The position numbers and the translations under genes were made by a program. The notes under the pieces are model-generated. The model ran no database searches and was not told the origin of the DNA. It saw only the letters and a list, made by a program, of their open reading frames with translations. Shown piece by piece: positions 1 to 8,542 of a stretch of 64,000 bases of DNA; within the stretch, counting starts at the first letter, position 1, and each line of letters begins with the position of its first letter. Origin of the DNA: JAAYAE01 sp963678395 (GTDB lineage: Bacteria; Bacillota; Negativicutes; Acidaminococcales; Acidaminococcaceae); contig OY782827.1 in assembly GCA_963678395.1 (NCBI GenBank), forward strand, positions 1,426,001 to 1,490,000, given 5' to 3'.

Positions 1-670
1 CATTAGATTCAATAATTGCTTGTTGAGCCCAATTATCGGCATACTCTTGCATAAAAAATCCTACATCACCTGTTTTTTCTTTTATTTGCTTAGCCGCTGC
101 TGCAACCTCTTGCCAAGTCTTAGGTGGGTTTTTAGGGTCAAGACCTGCTTTAGCAAATAATTCAGGATTAATGAAAAGTACTGGTACTCTTATTGAATAA
201 GGCACTCCTATTTGCTTACCATCGTCAGTTTGAGCTAAAACTAACACATTAGGTAAAAAATTCTTGGCAAAAAAGTCTTTATCATTGGGTTCTTCTTTGG
301 CAATAACTGATGCGATATCAGTGTATTTGAAGTTATCAGCGGCATAATTTAAATAGCTCCAGCCCATTTGTACTACATCAGGACTTTTTCCCGCCGCTAT
401 TGCCGCTTGCAAATTTTGCGTCAGTCCTTTATACATATCAGGGTTATATTTTGCTACAACCTCAATATTAGGATGCGATTTATTAAAATCAGCTACTAGT
501 TCTTTGACCGTAGCACCACCAAAACTTTCTGCAGCCATATGCCAGTATTGAATTTGCACTTTTTCCCCCGTGCTCTTTGCCTGTTTTTGTGCACCACCAC
601 AGCCTGTCAAAGACAATGCCATTAGTCCTGCACATAAAAGTGCCATTACTTTACTACTTTTTCTCATCAT
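1..670 (-). CDS. ABC transporter extracellular solute-binding protein, family 1 (partial)
   Basis: The gene runs off the left edge, so only about 223 N-terminal residues are visible. It starts with a lipoprotein signal: basic residues, a hydrophobic stretch and a lipobox LTGC with Cys at about residue 24. The mature part opens with the IQYWHM pattern typical of family 1 binding proteins, and has the DVVQMGW and IGVPYSIRVPVLFIN strings seen in UgpB/MalE-like proteins. It would be anchored outside the cytoplasmic membrane and deliver a sugar or glycerol-phosphate-type ligand to an ABC permease beyond the window edge. An AGGG ribosome site precedes two adjacent ATG codons at 670 and 667. The ligand cannot be told from this fragment. 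Confidence 0.85.
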   Translation of the reverse strand, partial: MMRKSSKVMALLCAGLMALSLTGCGGAQKQAKSTGEKVQIQYWHMAAESFGGATVKELVADFNKSHPNIEVVAKYNPDMYKGLTQNLQAAIAAGKSPDVVQMGWSYLNYAADNFKYTDIASVIAKEEPNDKDFFAKNFLPNVLVLAQTDDGKQIGVPYSIRVPVLFINPELFAKAGLDPKNPPKTWQEVAAAAKQIKEKTGDVGFFMQEYADNWAQQAIIESN

Positions 671-770
671 AACCCTCCATTAGATTTTATATATTTTCTT
701 GATAACTTGATTATACATAAAATTACACTTTTAGTTGTTATGATAAGGTTATGCTTGTGTTAAGATTTTG

Positions 771-811
771 TTAAAAAGGTGGCCGCCTCAATAAAATGAG
801 GCGGCCACCTT
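771..811 (-). terminator. Strong Rho-independent terminator of the gltS-abgB operon
   Basis: A perfect 15-bp inverted repeat (776-790 with 797-811) has a 6-nt loop and is followed on the minus strand by five T residues at 775-771. It ends the gltS-like/abgB transcript and separates it from the solute-binding protein gene. Confidence 0.9.
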
Positions 812-980
812 TTGTACTTTTTATTTGAAATTCAATGCAACAGCCGCCAATAGCCTGCAATTCTTTCACCACTCTAGCCGCAGTTGTTTTTTCTTGGCAA
901 GATACTTCAGGATGTCGCTGAAAATCTTCTCTAAGTTCTACAAGATGTTTTTGCATATTTTTAGCGTCATCTATTATCAT
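771..980 (-). pseudogene. 5' stub of a second M20-family amidohydrolase (AbgA/HipO-like)
   Basis: The first 45 or so residues of this 69-codon frame match the start of M20 amidohydrolases: LREDFQRHPEVSCQE followed by TTAARVVKELQAIG, compared with the usual LRxxLHxxPExxFxE...TxxxVxxxLxxLG. The frame then runs straight into a terminator hairpin, which supplies the last residues, so all metal-binding and catalytic motifs are gone. It lies 31 bp downstream of the abgB-like gene on the same strand, where E. coli-type abg clusters keep their partner subunit. I infer an internal deletion that left the 5' end and the terminator. Confidence 0.7.
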
Positions 981-1011
981 GGCTTACTCCTTTACTCCCC
1001 ATAAGCTTCTA

Positions 1012-2427
1012 TTATTTTTTCCCCAGCCCATTAGGTTTTACTTCTGCAGGTATGGGGCAAGCATAAGACTGACCTTCTGTAACTATTTTAAATTCTGCTT
1101 GAGCGGCAGTAACAAAAGAACTATCGTCAATAATCTTCTTGGTTGCTGATGCTAAAACATCGGCTGCGTAAAACATACCTTTTAAAGCAATACTTGACTT
1201 ACCTTGGGCTACCATCTGCCATGAATGGGCCGGAGTTCCCGGAACAAAACACGCAGCAGTAAACTGAGCAGTAGGTACTACATGACTGGTATCGCCTACA
1301 TCAGAAGACCCTGATATAAATATATCTTTATGTTCATGTTCCAAAACAAAATCTGCCACCGATAATTGTGCATAACGAGCCTGTGCCAATTTCTTGGCTG
1401 TACTATCTAAAGCGATTAAAGAAAGATCACTACCAATATCTTGAGAATTAATTGTCTTCTTGAATTTTTGCGCATATTCAACCTCTGCCAATGTATAAGT
1501 GGGCAAAGGTACTGCCAACATGCTCTTATGAAGTAATTCTTCCAGAACACCATTCGACAGTACATTAGAACAGGCTTTATAAAAAATGATTTCAAGATTA
1601 GTATCTGTCATCATTGCTGCTCCACGAGCAACATTACAAACCCGTTCATACAGCTTTTTAACCTTTTCCGTGTCCGTGGAACGTACTAGGTAAATAGACT
1701 CAGCATGTCCTTGTACAACATTAGGAGAAGTTCCCCCCGTATCAAGCACTGCGTAGTGTATTTTGTCTGTCGTTTCCATATGTTCTCGCAAATAATTAAC
1801 TCCCACATTCATAAGCTCTACTGCGTCCAATGCGCTTCTCCCTAAATGGGGTGCGGAAGCCGCATGCGCAGAAATACCTTTAAAGCGAAAGTACGCCTGA
1901 CAGTTAGCCTGCATAGAACCCGTCATTACCGCATTACCACTGGCTGGGTGCCAAGTAAGTGCTACATCTAGTTTATCAAAAACACCGGCTCTGGCCATAT
2001 AAGCCTTGCCAGAGCCACCTTCCTCCCCTGGACATCCAAACATAATAACTGTTCCCAACTTACCGCTTTCTTGTAAATAATCTTTTACTGCAAGAACAGC
2101 TCCAAGAGCGGCCGTCCCCAGCAAATGATGTCCACAACCATGGCCACATGTTTTACCCTTTATAGGGCTCATTTCTACAACGTCTGCTTGTTGACTTAAA
2201 CCGGACAAAGCATCAAACTCACCTAAGATTCCTATAATTGGGTGTCCACTACCAAACGTAGCAGTAAAAGCAGTCGGCATATCAGCCAAATCCTCCTTCA
2301 CCACAAATCCTTCAGCTCTTAGTACCTTACACAAAGCTGAAGAAGATTCATATTCTGCAAACTTAAGTTCAGCACAGTCCCATATTTTATAACTTACTTC
2401 CTGCATAATTTTTTCATATTTTTTCAT
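1012..2427 (-). CDS. abgB: M20-family amidohydrolase, AbgB-like (p-aminobenzoyl-glutamate hydrolase subunit B type)
   Basis: This 471-aa protein is close to the length of E. coli AbgB. Metal-site motifs are present: EFD at about 70-72, CGHGCGHH at about 94-101, the catalytic CPGEEGG at about 132-138, and ISAHAA in the lid domain. Family members release amino acids, often glutamate or aminobenzoyl-glutamate cleavage products, from N-acyl or small-peptide substrates in the cytoplasm. The gene starts 6 bp after the GltS-like frame, so uptake and hydrolysis are co-transcribed. A stub of a second M20 gene follows, so the usual AbgA partner seems to be lost. The exact substrate is inference. Confidence 0.85.
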   Translation of the reverse strand: MKKYEKIMQEVSYKIWDCAELKFAEYESSSALCKVLRAEGFVVKEDLADMPTAFTATFGSGHPIIGILGEFDALSGLSQQADVVEMSPIKGKTCGHGCGHHLLGTAALGAVLAVKDYLQESGKLGTVIMFGCPGEEGGSGKAYMARAGVFDKLDVALTWHPASGNAVMTGSMQANCQAYFRFKGISAHAASAPHLGRSALDAVELMNVGVNYLREHMETTDKIHYAVLDTGGTSPNVVQGHAESIYLVRSTDTEKVKKLYERVCNVARGAAMMTDTNLEIIFYKACSNVLSNGVLEELLHKSMLAVPLPTYTLAEVEYAQKFKKTINSQDIGSDLSLIALDSTAKKLAQARYAQLSVADFVLEHEHKDIFISGSSDVGDTSHVVPTAQFTAACFVPGTPAHSWQMVAQGKSSIALKGMFYAADVLASATKKIIDDSSFVTAAQAEFKIVTEGQSYACPIPAEVKPNGLGKK

Positions 2428-2433
2428 TTTAAA

Positions 2434-3826
2434 TCAATTCCCTTTGAATTCGCTGCCAAAGCAAGCACGACTAGCAATACCGGCAGCAATAAGGGCACCT
2501 ATACCAATAGCCAACGCCACTGCAGTCGCTGTATAAATGCCGGCGCCCAGCAACAGATTTAAAAACAGTGCTAATAGTGCAAAATAAGTAACACTTGTAA
2601 CTGTATATGCCAAAGAATAATTAGCCAAAGCAGGGCTTTCTAAATCAGGATCACAAATACGTAATAGCAATACACCGGTAATAAACACGCCTGTAGACAT
2701 ACCTAAAGTGGCAATCATTTGCTCGAACCAATAACCTTTCAAAAAACATTTACAAGCATAAAACAAAACACCGGTAGTAACAATATAACCAGCCACAACC
2801 ATAACAAGAATTGGAACTATATAAGCGGCAACCGCGCGAAGGGGCAAACTGGCAACCGCGCCTATAACAGCAAATTCTGTAAAACACCCGGAAATTTTAC
2901 TCTTAATTTTACCATCAACGAGATATTGCAAATTCAATTTACACATAATACCCCAAATAGCAAACATAACGAGGATGCCATATGCCCAAAGCGAAAGACT
3001 ACTCAACACTGGAATTTTAAAAGCTTTTGCTTGTGCCAAAATGAAATAAGCCGCACCACACGCCACAAAAATAATCGCTACATGGAAAGCCAGTACGTCA
3101 ATAGATGATGAAAAGGTTGTTTCACGACCAACTGACGGTTGTTTAGCCGTATCTTTTTCAAATCCTACCCGTAAAGATTCCGGAATATCTGCAGGTTTTT
3201 TTCAACAATTTTGTTTGGCCATTACGTGCTGCCCAATTAATCAAAACAATACCAATTAAAATGCCACCAACTATGCCAAAAGTTGCGGTAGTAATACCTA
3301 CGCCTTGAGCTACTTCCCAATAAGGAAGATTTGCCTCACGAAGCATACTGCCTAAAACTGCAGCCGTACCATGTCCACCAACAAAACCAATCCCTAGTTC
3401 CCAACCGAAAGTAGCGTACAAATCTTGGGAAGAATTAAATAAAATATGAGTTATAAACCCGATAGCAAACTGTAGCATGCTAACACCGATACCAATACCA
3501 ATTAACGGGAAAATACCTTTCATAATACTTGCTTCTCCGTTGGCCTCTTTAGTATTCAACGTCAAGCCTAGAGGAACACAAGCAACAACCGGAATAATAA
3601 GAATACCAGGAATCAAAGAAAAAATTTTAACCCACCCGCTGGGTACTGGCAATACATTTAATACTTGAGGACCCAAAATCAAAATTAGAAAGCCACCAAT
3701 AACTGACGCCGGAATAAAACATTTTTGAAAAGCAGTAATTTTGGCTCGTAAAAACACACCAATAATTAAAAACAAACCTAAAAACCCCATCCTTTTCAGC
3801 AAATCCGCGAGCATTGCTCCTGTCAT
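2434..3826 (-). pseudogene. gltS: GltS-type sodium/glutamate symporter, frameshifted
   Basis: Two adjacent frames make one GltS-family protein of about 465 residues. The N-terminal half (start ATG at 3826 after an AAGGGGGAAG ribosome site) has many membrane helices and the GltS signature GGHGTA. The C-terminal half has the second pseudo-repeat with LGMSTGVFITGVLLLRICDPD. The reading frame changes at a run of seven A residues (3202-3196, minus strand). Moving one base there restores a continuous frame through PADIPESLRVGF and on into the second half. The family takes up glutamate with sodium at the cytoplasmic membrane. The lesion may be real, a sequencing error, or rescued by slippage at the A7 run. 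Confidence 0.8.
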
Positions 3827-3889
3827 AATACACTTCCCCCTTCGCATTTTATTTGAGACTTAAAAAATCTGTGTCCTTAATTCCCTTAA

Positions 3890-3918
3890 AAGGTAACATA
3901 TATGTAGTAAATTGTCAA
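3890..3918 (-). promoter_or_regulatory. Sigma-A-type promoter for gltS-abgB
   Basis: A consensus -35 TTGACA (3918-3913) is 17 bp from TACCTT (3895-3890) on the minus strand, about 65 bp upstream of the chosen gltS start. It lies just outside the left end of the ISLre2 element. Confidence 0.65.
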
Positions 3919-3952
3919 CATTTTTTGACTTTTACGTATCAGTCAAGTAAAA

Positions 3953-3981
3953 GTTGGCAAATCTTTCTTCGTAGGAAAAAT
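3953..3981. repeat. Left terminal and subterminal inverted repeats of the ISLre2 element
   Basis: Two short motifs, GTTGGCAAA (3953-3961) and GTAGGAAAAAT (3971-3981), reappear in inverted orientation at the far side of the transposase. Confidence 0.5.
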
Positions 3982-4059
3982 CTTGCATTTTTAATTGTTG
4001 AATGGAATTTTCCATAAAATTTTGGGCAAACTCATCCTCCCAAGTTGTTATAAGCTAAA

Positions 4060-5520
4060 TTAGATATGTGCTATCTCACTAAATTCTCTATATCCAAATG
4101 CCCTTAGCAAAGATTTCCTACTGCCGGTCATCTTTGCGTCTGCAATTGCCCAATGCCCCTTGCGGATGTTTCCATCTTTCTTGCCTTTGCCTACGACCCT
4201 AGGTATTGCAGCAGCACTTAAAATATCTTTGGCAAATACAACTATTTCTCTGTCTATAAGGCTCGTATAGCGTTCAAGAGCCGTATAAAAGGTCTTGTTT
4301 TCTAATCTCGTAAGTATTTTTGCCATGTAGCCTGCACCTGGGATGCCCCAGCTGCCTTTATGGTGCTTCATCCTTAAAGTAATTACCGAGCAGTTCTGGC
4401 TTTCCTGCGTACCCATAGAGCCGTATAAAAGTCCTTCCGGCGGCTTAGGCAGCTTTTCCTTCATATCAAAATAAGCTTTTATTCCTGCCTCGTTGTTGCT
4501 CAAATAGCTGTACAACGCTCTTGCTTTTTCTTCTCTTTTGTCTTCCTTCTCATTACTGGCAACACTGTTTGCATAGGCGTCTATTTTCGCCAGCAACTCT
4601 TCCGTTTTACCGTCCATATACAATGCTTTTAGCTCTTTACGCATAGCCGTATCGGCTATTGCGTAAATTATCTTCTTGAACACATGAAACCTGTCTAATT
4701 GGTAAATAGTATACGGATCATAAGGATGCTTAACCCAGGCTGCTCCATCCCCATTAATGAACCTGTACTTTACTTCATCCGTATTGTACTTTGTTTGAAT
4801 CATGGCTTCCCTTATGCGGTGGAACTCTTTTGCCTCTTCAAAACCTGCGGTCATAACTTTTCCCACGACTTCATTTCTGCCGTCTTTTCCCTTACGTATA
4901 CCCTCATAGGCCGTGCTGACCTTTATCTCTTTGCCCGAGGCCTCTTTTGGGCGGTAGGGCTTTTGCAGGTGCAGGAATATACCATCAGCTTCTTCGAACA
5001 ATACCGGTGCTTCTTTACCCGTCTGCGGCTTATCTTCTTCTAATCTTTTGGCCATGTCTGTTTCTTCTGCTTCCAGTTTTTTACCAAATTCCTGCACCGT
5101 ATTCCAAATTCCTTGGCTGCTTATATTTATTTGGCTGGTAAGATTAACGGCAGATTCTGCTTTCCTGAAGCTTACCTCTGTGGCTGCTTTAACCATTGCT
5201 TCTACAGAGTTATATGACATCTTGCCGATGACCTCCATGCCCATGGCATCATCTAGAAGGTACATGAATTCCTTCTTGCCTTCTTCGTTAATGTGCTCAT
5301 AGACCGTGCGCTTATAGGCGACATCTCCGAACACGCAGCGTATGTGGTTGGCCTTAAAACCTTTGTGCCTATACGCCTTGCGATCTCTTTCGACCATGAG
5401 CTTCCTATCGTAGCCTTCCAACAAGTCCTTCACCATTTCGACGGCAGCACTGCACACATAGCTGAAAATTATTTTCTCAATATCCTTGAATGTCGGCAAG
5501 CTTTCATTTACAATATCCAT
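4060..5520 (-). CDS. ISLre2-family transposase
   Basis: A 486-aa protein of the ISLre2 (UPF0236) family, recognisable from the RDRKAYRHKGFKANHIRCVFGDVAYKR-type N-terminal region, the long central acidic region and the C-terminal HHKGSWGIPGAGYMAKILT stretch. The ATG at 5520 is preferred over an upstream TTG because GGAG lies 8 nt before it. Length is normal and no interruption is visible, so the transposase may be active. It would catalyse movement of the flanking element. An inverted repeat at 5584-5608 lies just upstream of the gene. Confidence 0.9.
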   Translation of the reverse strand: MDIVNESLPTFKDIEKIIFSYVCSAAVEMVKDLLEGYDRKLMVERDRKAYRHKGFKANHIRCVFGDVAYKRTVYEHINEEGKKEFMYLLDDAMGMEVIGKMSYNSVEAMVKAATEVSFRKAESAVNLTSQINISSQGIWNTVQEFGKKLEAEETDMAKRLEEDKPQTGKEAPVLFEEADGIFLHLQKPYRPKEASGKEIKVSTAYEGIRKGKDGRNEVVGKVMTAGFEEAKEFHRIREAMIQTKYNTDEVKYRFINGDGAAWVKHPYDPYTIYQLDRFHVFKKIIYAIADTAMRKELKALYMDGKTEELLAKIDAYANSVASNEKEDKREEKARALYSYLSNNEAGIKAYFDMKEKLPKPPEGLLYGSMGTQESQNCSVITLRMKHHKGSWGIPGAGYMAKILTRLENKTFYTALERYTSLIDREIVVFAKDILSAAAIPRVVGKGKKDGNIRKGHWAIADAKMTGSRKSLLRAFGYREFSEIAHI

Positions 5521-5568
5521 AGTAGGAACTCCTTTACATGTTTTGTCTAGCAACTAACATATTAAAGA

Positions 5569-5630
5569 ATTTTTCCTACTATGGGAAGTGGATTTTACAT
5601 CCACTTCCTTATTTTGTTTCTTTTGCCAAC
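5569..5630. repeat. Right-end inverted repeats and a 10-bp hairpin of the ISLre2 element
   Basis: Holds the complements of both left-end motifs (5569-5579 and 5622-5630) and between them a perfect 10-bp stem with a 5-nt loop (GGAAGTGGAT, 5584-5593, with 5599-5608). A stem between the IS end and the transposase gene may damp transcription entering from outside; that role is inference. Confidence 0.5.
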
Positions 5631-5733
5631 TAATATTTTACTCTAACGAATTTTACAACTAAATATGGTAGCCTTTTTACAAGTCAATATATTTAAGAAA
5701 AATAAACGTTCATATAATTAGGAGGTAGTTGTC

Positions 5734-7044
5734 ATAATTACGGTTGCTATTGTTAGTCCCAAACGTTCCTTAGACCTAATTGATAAAGTAATTGCAACCC
5801 ATGATTTTGGTTGTGAATTTCATAAATACGTATATAATACGCTAGGGGATATTAAAACTATTTACGAAGATTGCAAGGATAACTGCAATGTTATATTTTT
5901 TAGCGGAGAATTAGGATATCACTACATTCTCAATCATATTCACGACATTAAAATTCCTTGTGCTTTTACCTATTATGAAACAAAACATATTCTTTCCATT
6001 TTATTAACTTTTGTTATTTAGCACCCTACTATACCTCTAAATCGTGTTTATGTTGATTTCCTAACCCCTCTTAATAATTATATGGATTTACGCAACTATC
6101 TGCCTGCCTCTTATATGCCCTACTGTTTTGAAAGCCGTACCTACGATTATAGACAACTCACCCAGCGGTCAAAAGAACTATGGGAAAATGGCAAAATTGA
6201 CATTATGCTAACTCGTAGTATTAACAATATAAAAAACTTTGATAAACTTGGTATTCCCTACATCAGTGTTTTCCCTACAGAAGAGATGATTGCCGAGTCT
6301 ATCAGTAACGCAGTAAACTCTCTGCGACTTACCTTGGGTAGCGAAAACGAACACATTACAACTATTATTAAGTTGCAGTATGACAATAATATGACCAATG
6401 CTGAAAGGGAATTCCGAGAAGTTTCCATGCACAAATTACTTGTAGATACTAGAAAAGACTCTCAGCAAGACTTTGCTATTTCTGTAGCCTTTGACCGTTT
6501 CGAACTGTATAATCAACTACCTGCTTCTACAAACAAAGTCCCCATTTTAAAAGCTTTGGTGCTTTTCTTACAAGAACACTTCGCCTATTCTTTCCGCTTC
6601 GGAGCCGGCATATCAAATTCTGTGGATAAAAGCCACTATTACGCTGAAACTGTTCTTTTGGAATCAATTAAATATGGCAACAATGAAGGTTTTCTTATGA
6701 GCGGCGAAGATACCGCTATTACCGGTCCCCTGTCTCATTCTCAAGAACTTACCTACTGCTACAACAATAAAAATGCTACCGCGTATGCAAAAAAGTATGG
6801 TATTGATGAAAGCAATCTTTTGAAAATAGTGGGATTGTTTCAGCTCGATGCCTCAGCTAAATTAACAGCGGCCAAATTAGCAAAAGCACTAAACATTACT
6901 ACTCGTAGTTGCAGCCGTATTTTGCAACAATTGTTTGCTTCCTCTCTTATTAAAGAATTACCGACAAGCAGCCAAAATAAAAAAGGCCGCCCTGCCAAAG
7001 AGTATGAATTTTGCAAACAAACGTTCCGCGCTACTTTACTCTAA
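5734..7044 (+). pseudogene. Transcriptional regulator, paralogue of the regulator at 61564-62865; start codon lost and in-frame stop
   Basis: One reading frame runs from an ATA codon at 5734, exactly 8 nt after an intact GGAGG, to the stop at 7044. It is interrupted only by TAG at 6019-6021. Restored length is 436 codons, matching the 433-aa paralogue at 61564-62865. Shared parts are an N-terminal sensor-like domain, a central segment ending in GAGISNSVDKSHYYAET and ITGPLS (paralogue: GIGMGKSAGDAELNA and IIGPLG), and a C-terminal helix-turn-helix followed by a KGRPAKEY motif (paralogue: RGRPRKVF). Before the IS inserted, it would have been divergent from gltS-abgB and so is the likely former regulator. 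ATG to ATA and CAG to TAG would each be one transition. A shortened protein from ATG 6082 (320 aa) is possible. Confidence 0.75.
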
Positions 7045-7073
7045 TCTTACAATTATAATTTTACAAAATCATA

Positions 7074-7117
7074 ACCGCCGGCTCAGCCGGCGGTATGTAC
7101 AGCACCTATAAGGTGCT
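7074..7117. repeat. IS200 right-end hairpins
   Basis: ACCGCCGGCT/AGCCGGCGGT form a 10-bp stem at 7074-7094, followed by AGCACCT-ATA-AGGTGCT at 7101-7117. A further perfect 14-bp palindrome lies at 7128-7141. Confidence 0.65.
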
Positions 7118-7179
7118 CTTACCTGCCACATCTTAAGATGTACTGAATTAGTCCGCCAATCGCACATCTTCCCCGAATT

Positions 7180-7200
7180 AGGCCCCTTGGGCCTTTTTCT
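7180..7200 (+). terminator. Rho-independent terminator (plus strand)
   Basis: AGGCCC (7180-7185), a CTT loop, GGGCCT (7189-7194), then TTTTTCT. It faces the dead regulator upstream and would stop its transcript before it runs antisense into tnpA. Confidence 0.65.
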
Positions 7201-7671
7201 TATTTATTCTCTTTTACCGGCTCACCCGTGAACGGGTCTACATACGCTTTCAGCGAGATTTTGTCTGTGGTAATATCATCCTGTAGTTGATTCCTAACAT
7301 ATTCCTCTATTCTTTTGCTGTTTTTTCCTACTGTATCTACATAATACCCTCTACACCAGAAATGCCTGTTTCCATATTTATATTTTAAATTAGCATGTCG
7401 GTCAAATATCATAAGGGAACTTTTTTCCTTTCAGATACCCTAATATTTGGGATACACTATATTTAGGTGGTATTTTCACTAGCATATGAACGTGATCAGG
7501 ACAACACTCTGCTTCAATTATTTCTACTTCTTTTCTCTGGCATAACAGCCTTAATATTTTTCCTATATCCAATCTTATCTTCCCGTATATTACTCTTCTC
7601 CTGTACTTCGGAGCAAACACTATATGATATTTGCAGTTCCAACTACTGTGTGATAAACTTTGACTGTCCAA
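7200..7671 (-). pseudogene. tnpA: IS200-like Y1 transposase TnpA, frameshifted
   Basis: The N-terminal frame (TTG start at 7671, GGAGG 8 nt before it) carries the HUH motif in CCPDHVHMLV. The C-terminal frame carries the catalytic-Tyr region GYYVDTVGKN. Together they give the usual length of about 155 aa. The frame breaks at a run of six A residues (7426-7421, minus strand); five would restore LKGKSSLMIFDRH. Unless slippage occurs, the element cannot make full-length transposase. Confidence 0.85.
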
Positions 7672-7760
7672 TATGGATACCTCCTCTGTTATTTATGTGT
7701 GGTTGGCGAACCAACACTATTTTAACATTGGAGGTTTTTTCTGCTAAAGCTATCGAATCT

Positions 7761-7777
7761 CGCCGGCATAGCCGGCG
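7761..7777. repeat. IS200 left-end hairpin
   Basis: CGCCGGC-ATA-GCCGGCG, a perfect 7-bp stem, about 90 bp upstream of the tnpA start and almost identical in sequence to the right-end hairpin. Confidence 0.65.
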
Positions 7778-7779
7778 GT

Positions 7780-8542
7780 TTATTGTTTCTTCGCTCCTTT
7801 GTCGCTCGAAACCATCGCTAAAGCAAAATATAATCCACAAGCCGGTGCTGCCACACCACAACGCTTCCTGTTTTTGCTCAACATTATTGTTTGAAATTCT
7901 TCAATGGTCATCTTACCGCTGCCCACCTTCACCAACGCTCCCACAATATTTCTTACCATACGATATAAAAAACCGTCACCGGTAATGGTAAATTTCAACT
8001 CATTACCATTACTAGACCACTCAGCTTGGGTTATAGTTCTTACCGGTGCCATGGGCTTACTGCCTTGATTGCGAAAAGCAGAAAAATCATGTGTTCCTAC
8101 TAAAAAGTCTGCTGCTTGCTGCATTGCCTTTAGGTCTAAATCTTTGTTAATTTCCCAAGCGTAGTTACGTATAAAAGGATCTGGTATATCAGCTATAACA
8201 ATTTTATATTGATAAGTCTTTTCGATGGCACTATAGCGAGCGTTAAACTCAGAGGCCACTTCTTCTGCCCTGTAGACAACTATATCACTTGGTAGGAGGT
8301 GTCTAATGGCTTTAGGGATTGTTACCAGTCGGCACAGTAGAAACAGTCTCAAACGATATTACCTGACCTCTAGCATGCACTCCTGTGTCTGTACGCCCAG
8401 ATGCTGCAACCTTAATATCTTCCCCCAACAAAATACTCAAGGCTTTTTCTACTATTTGCTGCACGCCAATCGCATTGTTTTGCCTTTGAAATCCATTATA
8501 GTTACTACCATCATATGATAAGGTTAATTTTAAATAACGCAT
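7780..8542 (-). pseudogene. truA: tRNA pseudouridine(38-40) synthase TruA, frameshifted
   Basis: The N-terminal frame from ATG 8542 (MRYLKLTLSYDGSNYNGFQ, with GGAG 9 nt upstream) includes the catalytic-Asp motif SGRTDTGVHARGQV. The rest (TIPKAIRHLLPSDIVV through GDGFLYRMVRNIVGAL) is in another frame. The shift lies near 8325-8335, around CCGACTGGTAAC; deleting one G restores VPTVTIPKA. TruA modifies the anticodon stem of many tRNAs and is widely conserved, so the break is surprising. The start overlaps the end of ecfT, as in other Firmicutes, and the IS200-like element begins at its stop codon. Confidence 0.85.

Larger units (their letters stand above)
3953..5630 (-). mobile_element. ISLre2-family insertion sequence
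   Basis: The element is defined by its transposase and by inverted repeats on both sides: GTTGGCAAA at 3953-3961 against TTTGCCAAC at 5622-5630, and GTAGGAAAAAT at 3971-3981 against its complement at 5569-5579. Either pair could mark the true ends; the outer pair gives about 1.68 kb. I see no clear target-site duplication. It sits between the gltS-abgB promoter and the divergent dead regulator gene. Confidence 0.75.
7070..7780 (-). mobile_element. IS200/IS605-type element with tnpA only
   Basis: About 0.7 kb, with an HUH Y1 transposase gene between two near-identical GC-rich hairpins: 7074-7094 (10-bp stem) at the 3' end and 7761-7777 (7-bp stem, ATA loop) at the 5' end. This is the usual IS200 layout of subterminal hairpins without inverted repeats. 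It abuts the stop codon of truA. Exact borders are uncertain. Confidence 0.7.

Noticed and set aside
2719..3108. 129-codon plus-strand frame
   Set aside because: Antisense to the GltS-like gene, with low-complexity Asn/Thr/Lys-rich translation and no ribosome site.
7467..7985. 172-codon plus-strand frame
   Set aside because: Antisense to tnpA and truA, with no homology pattern.
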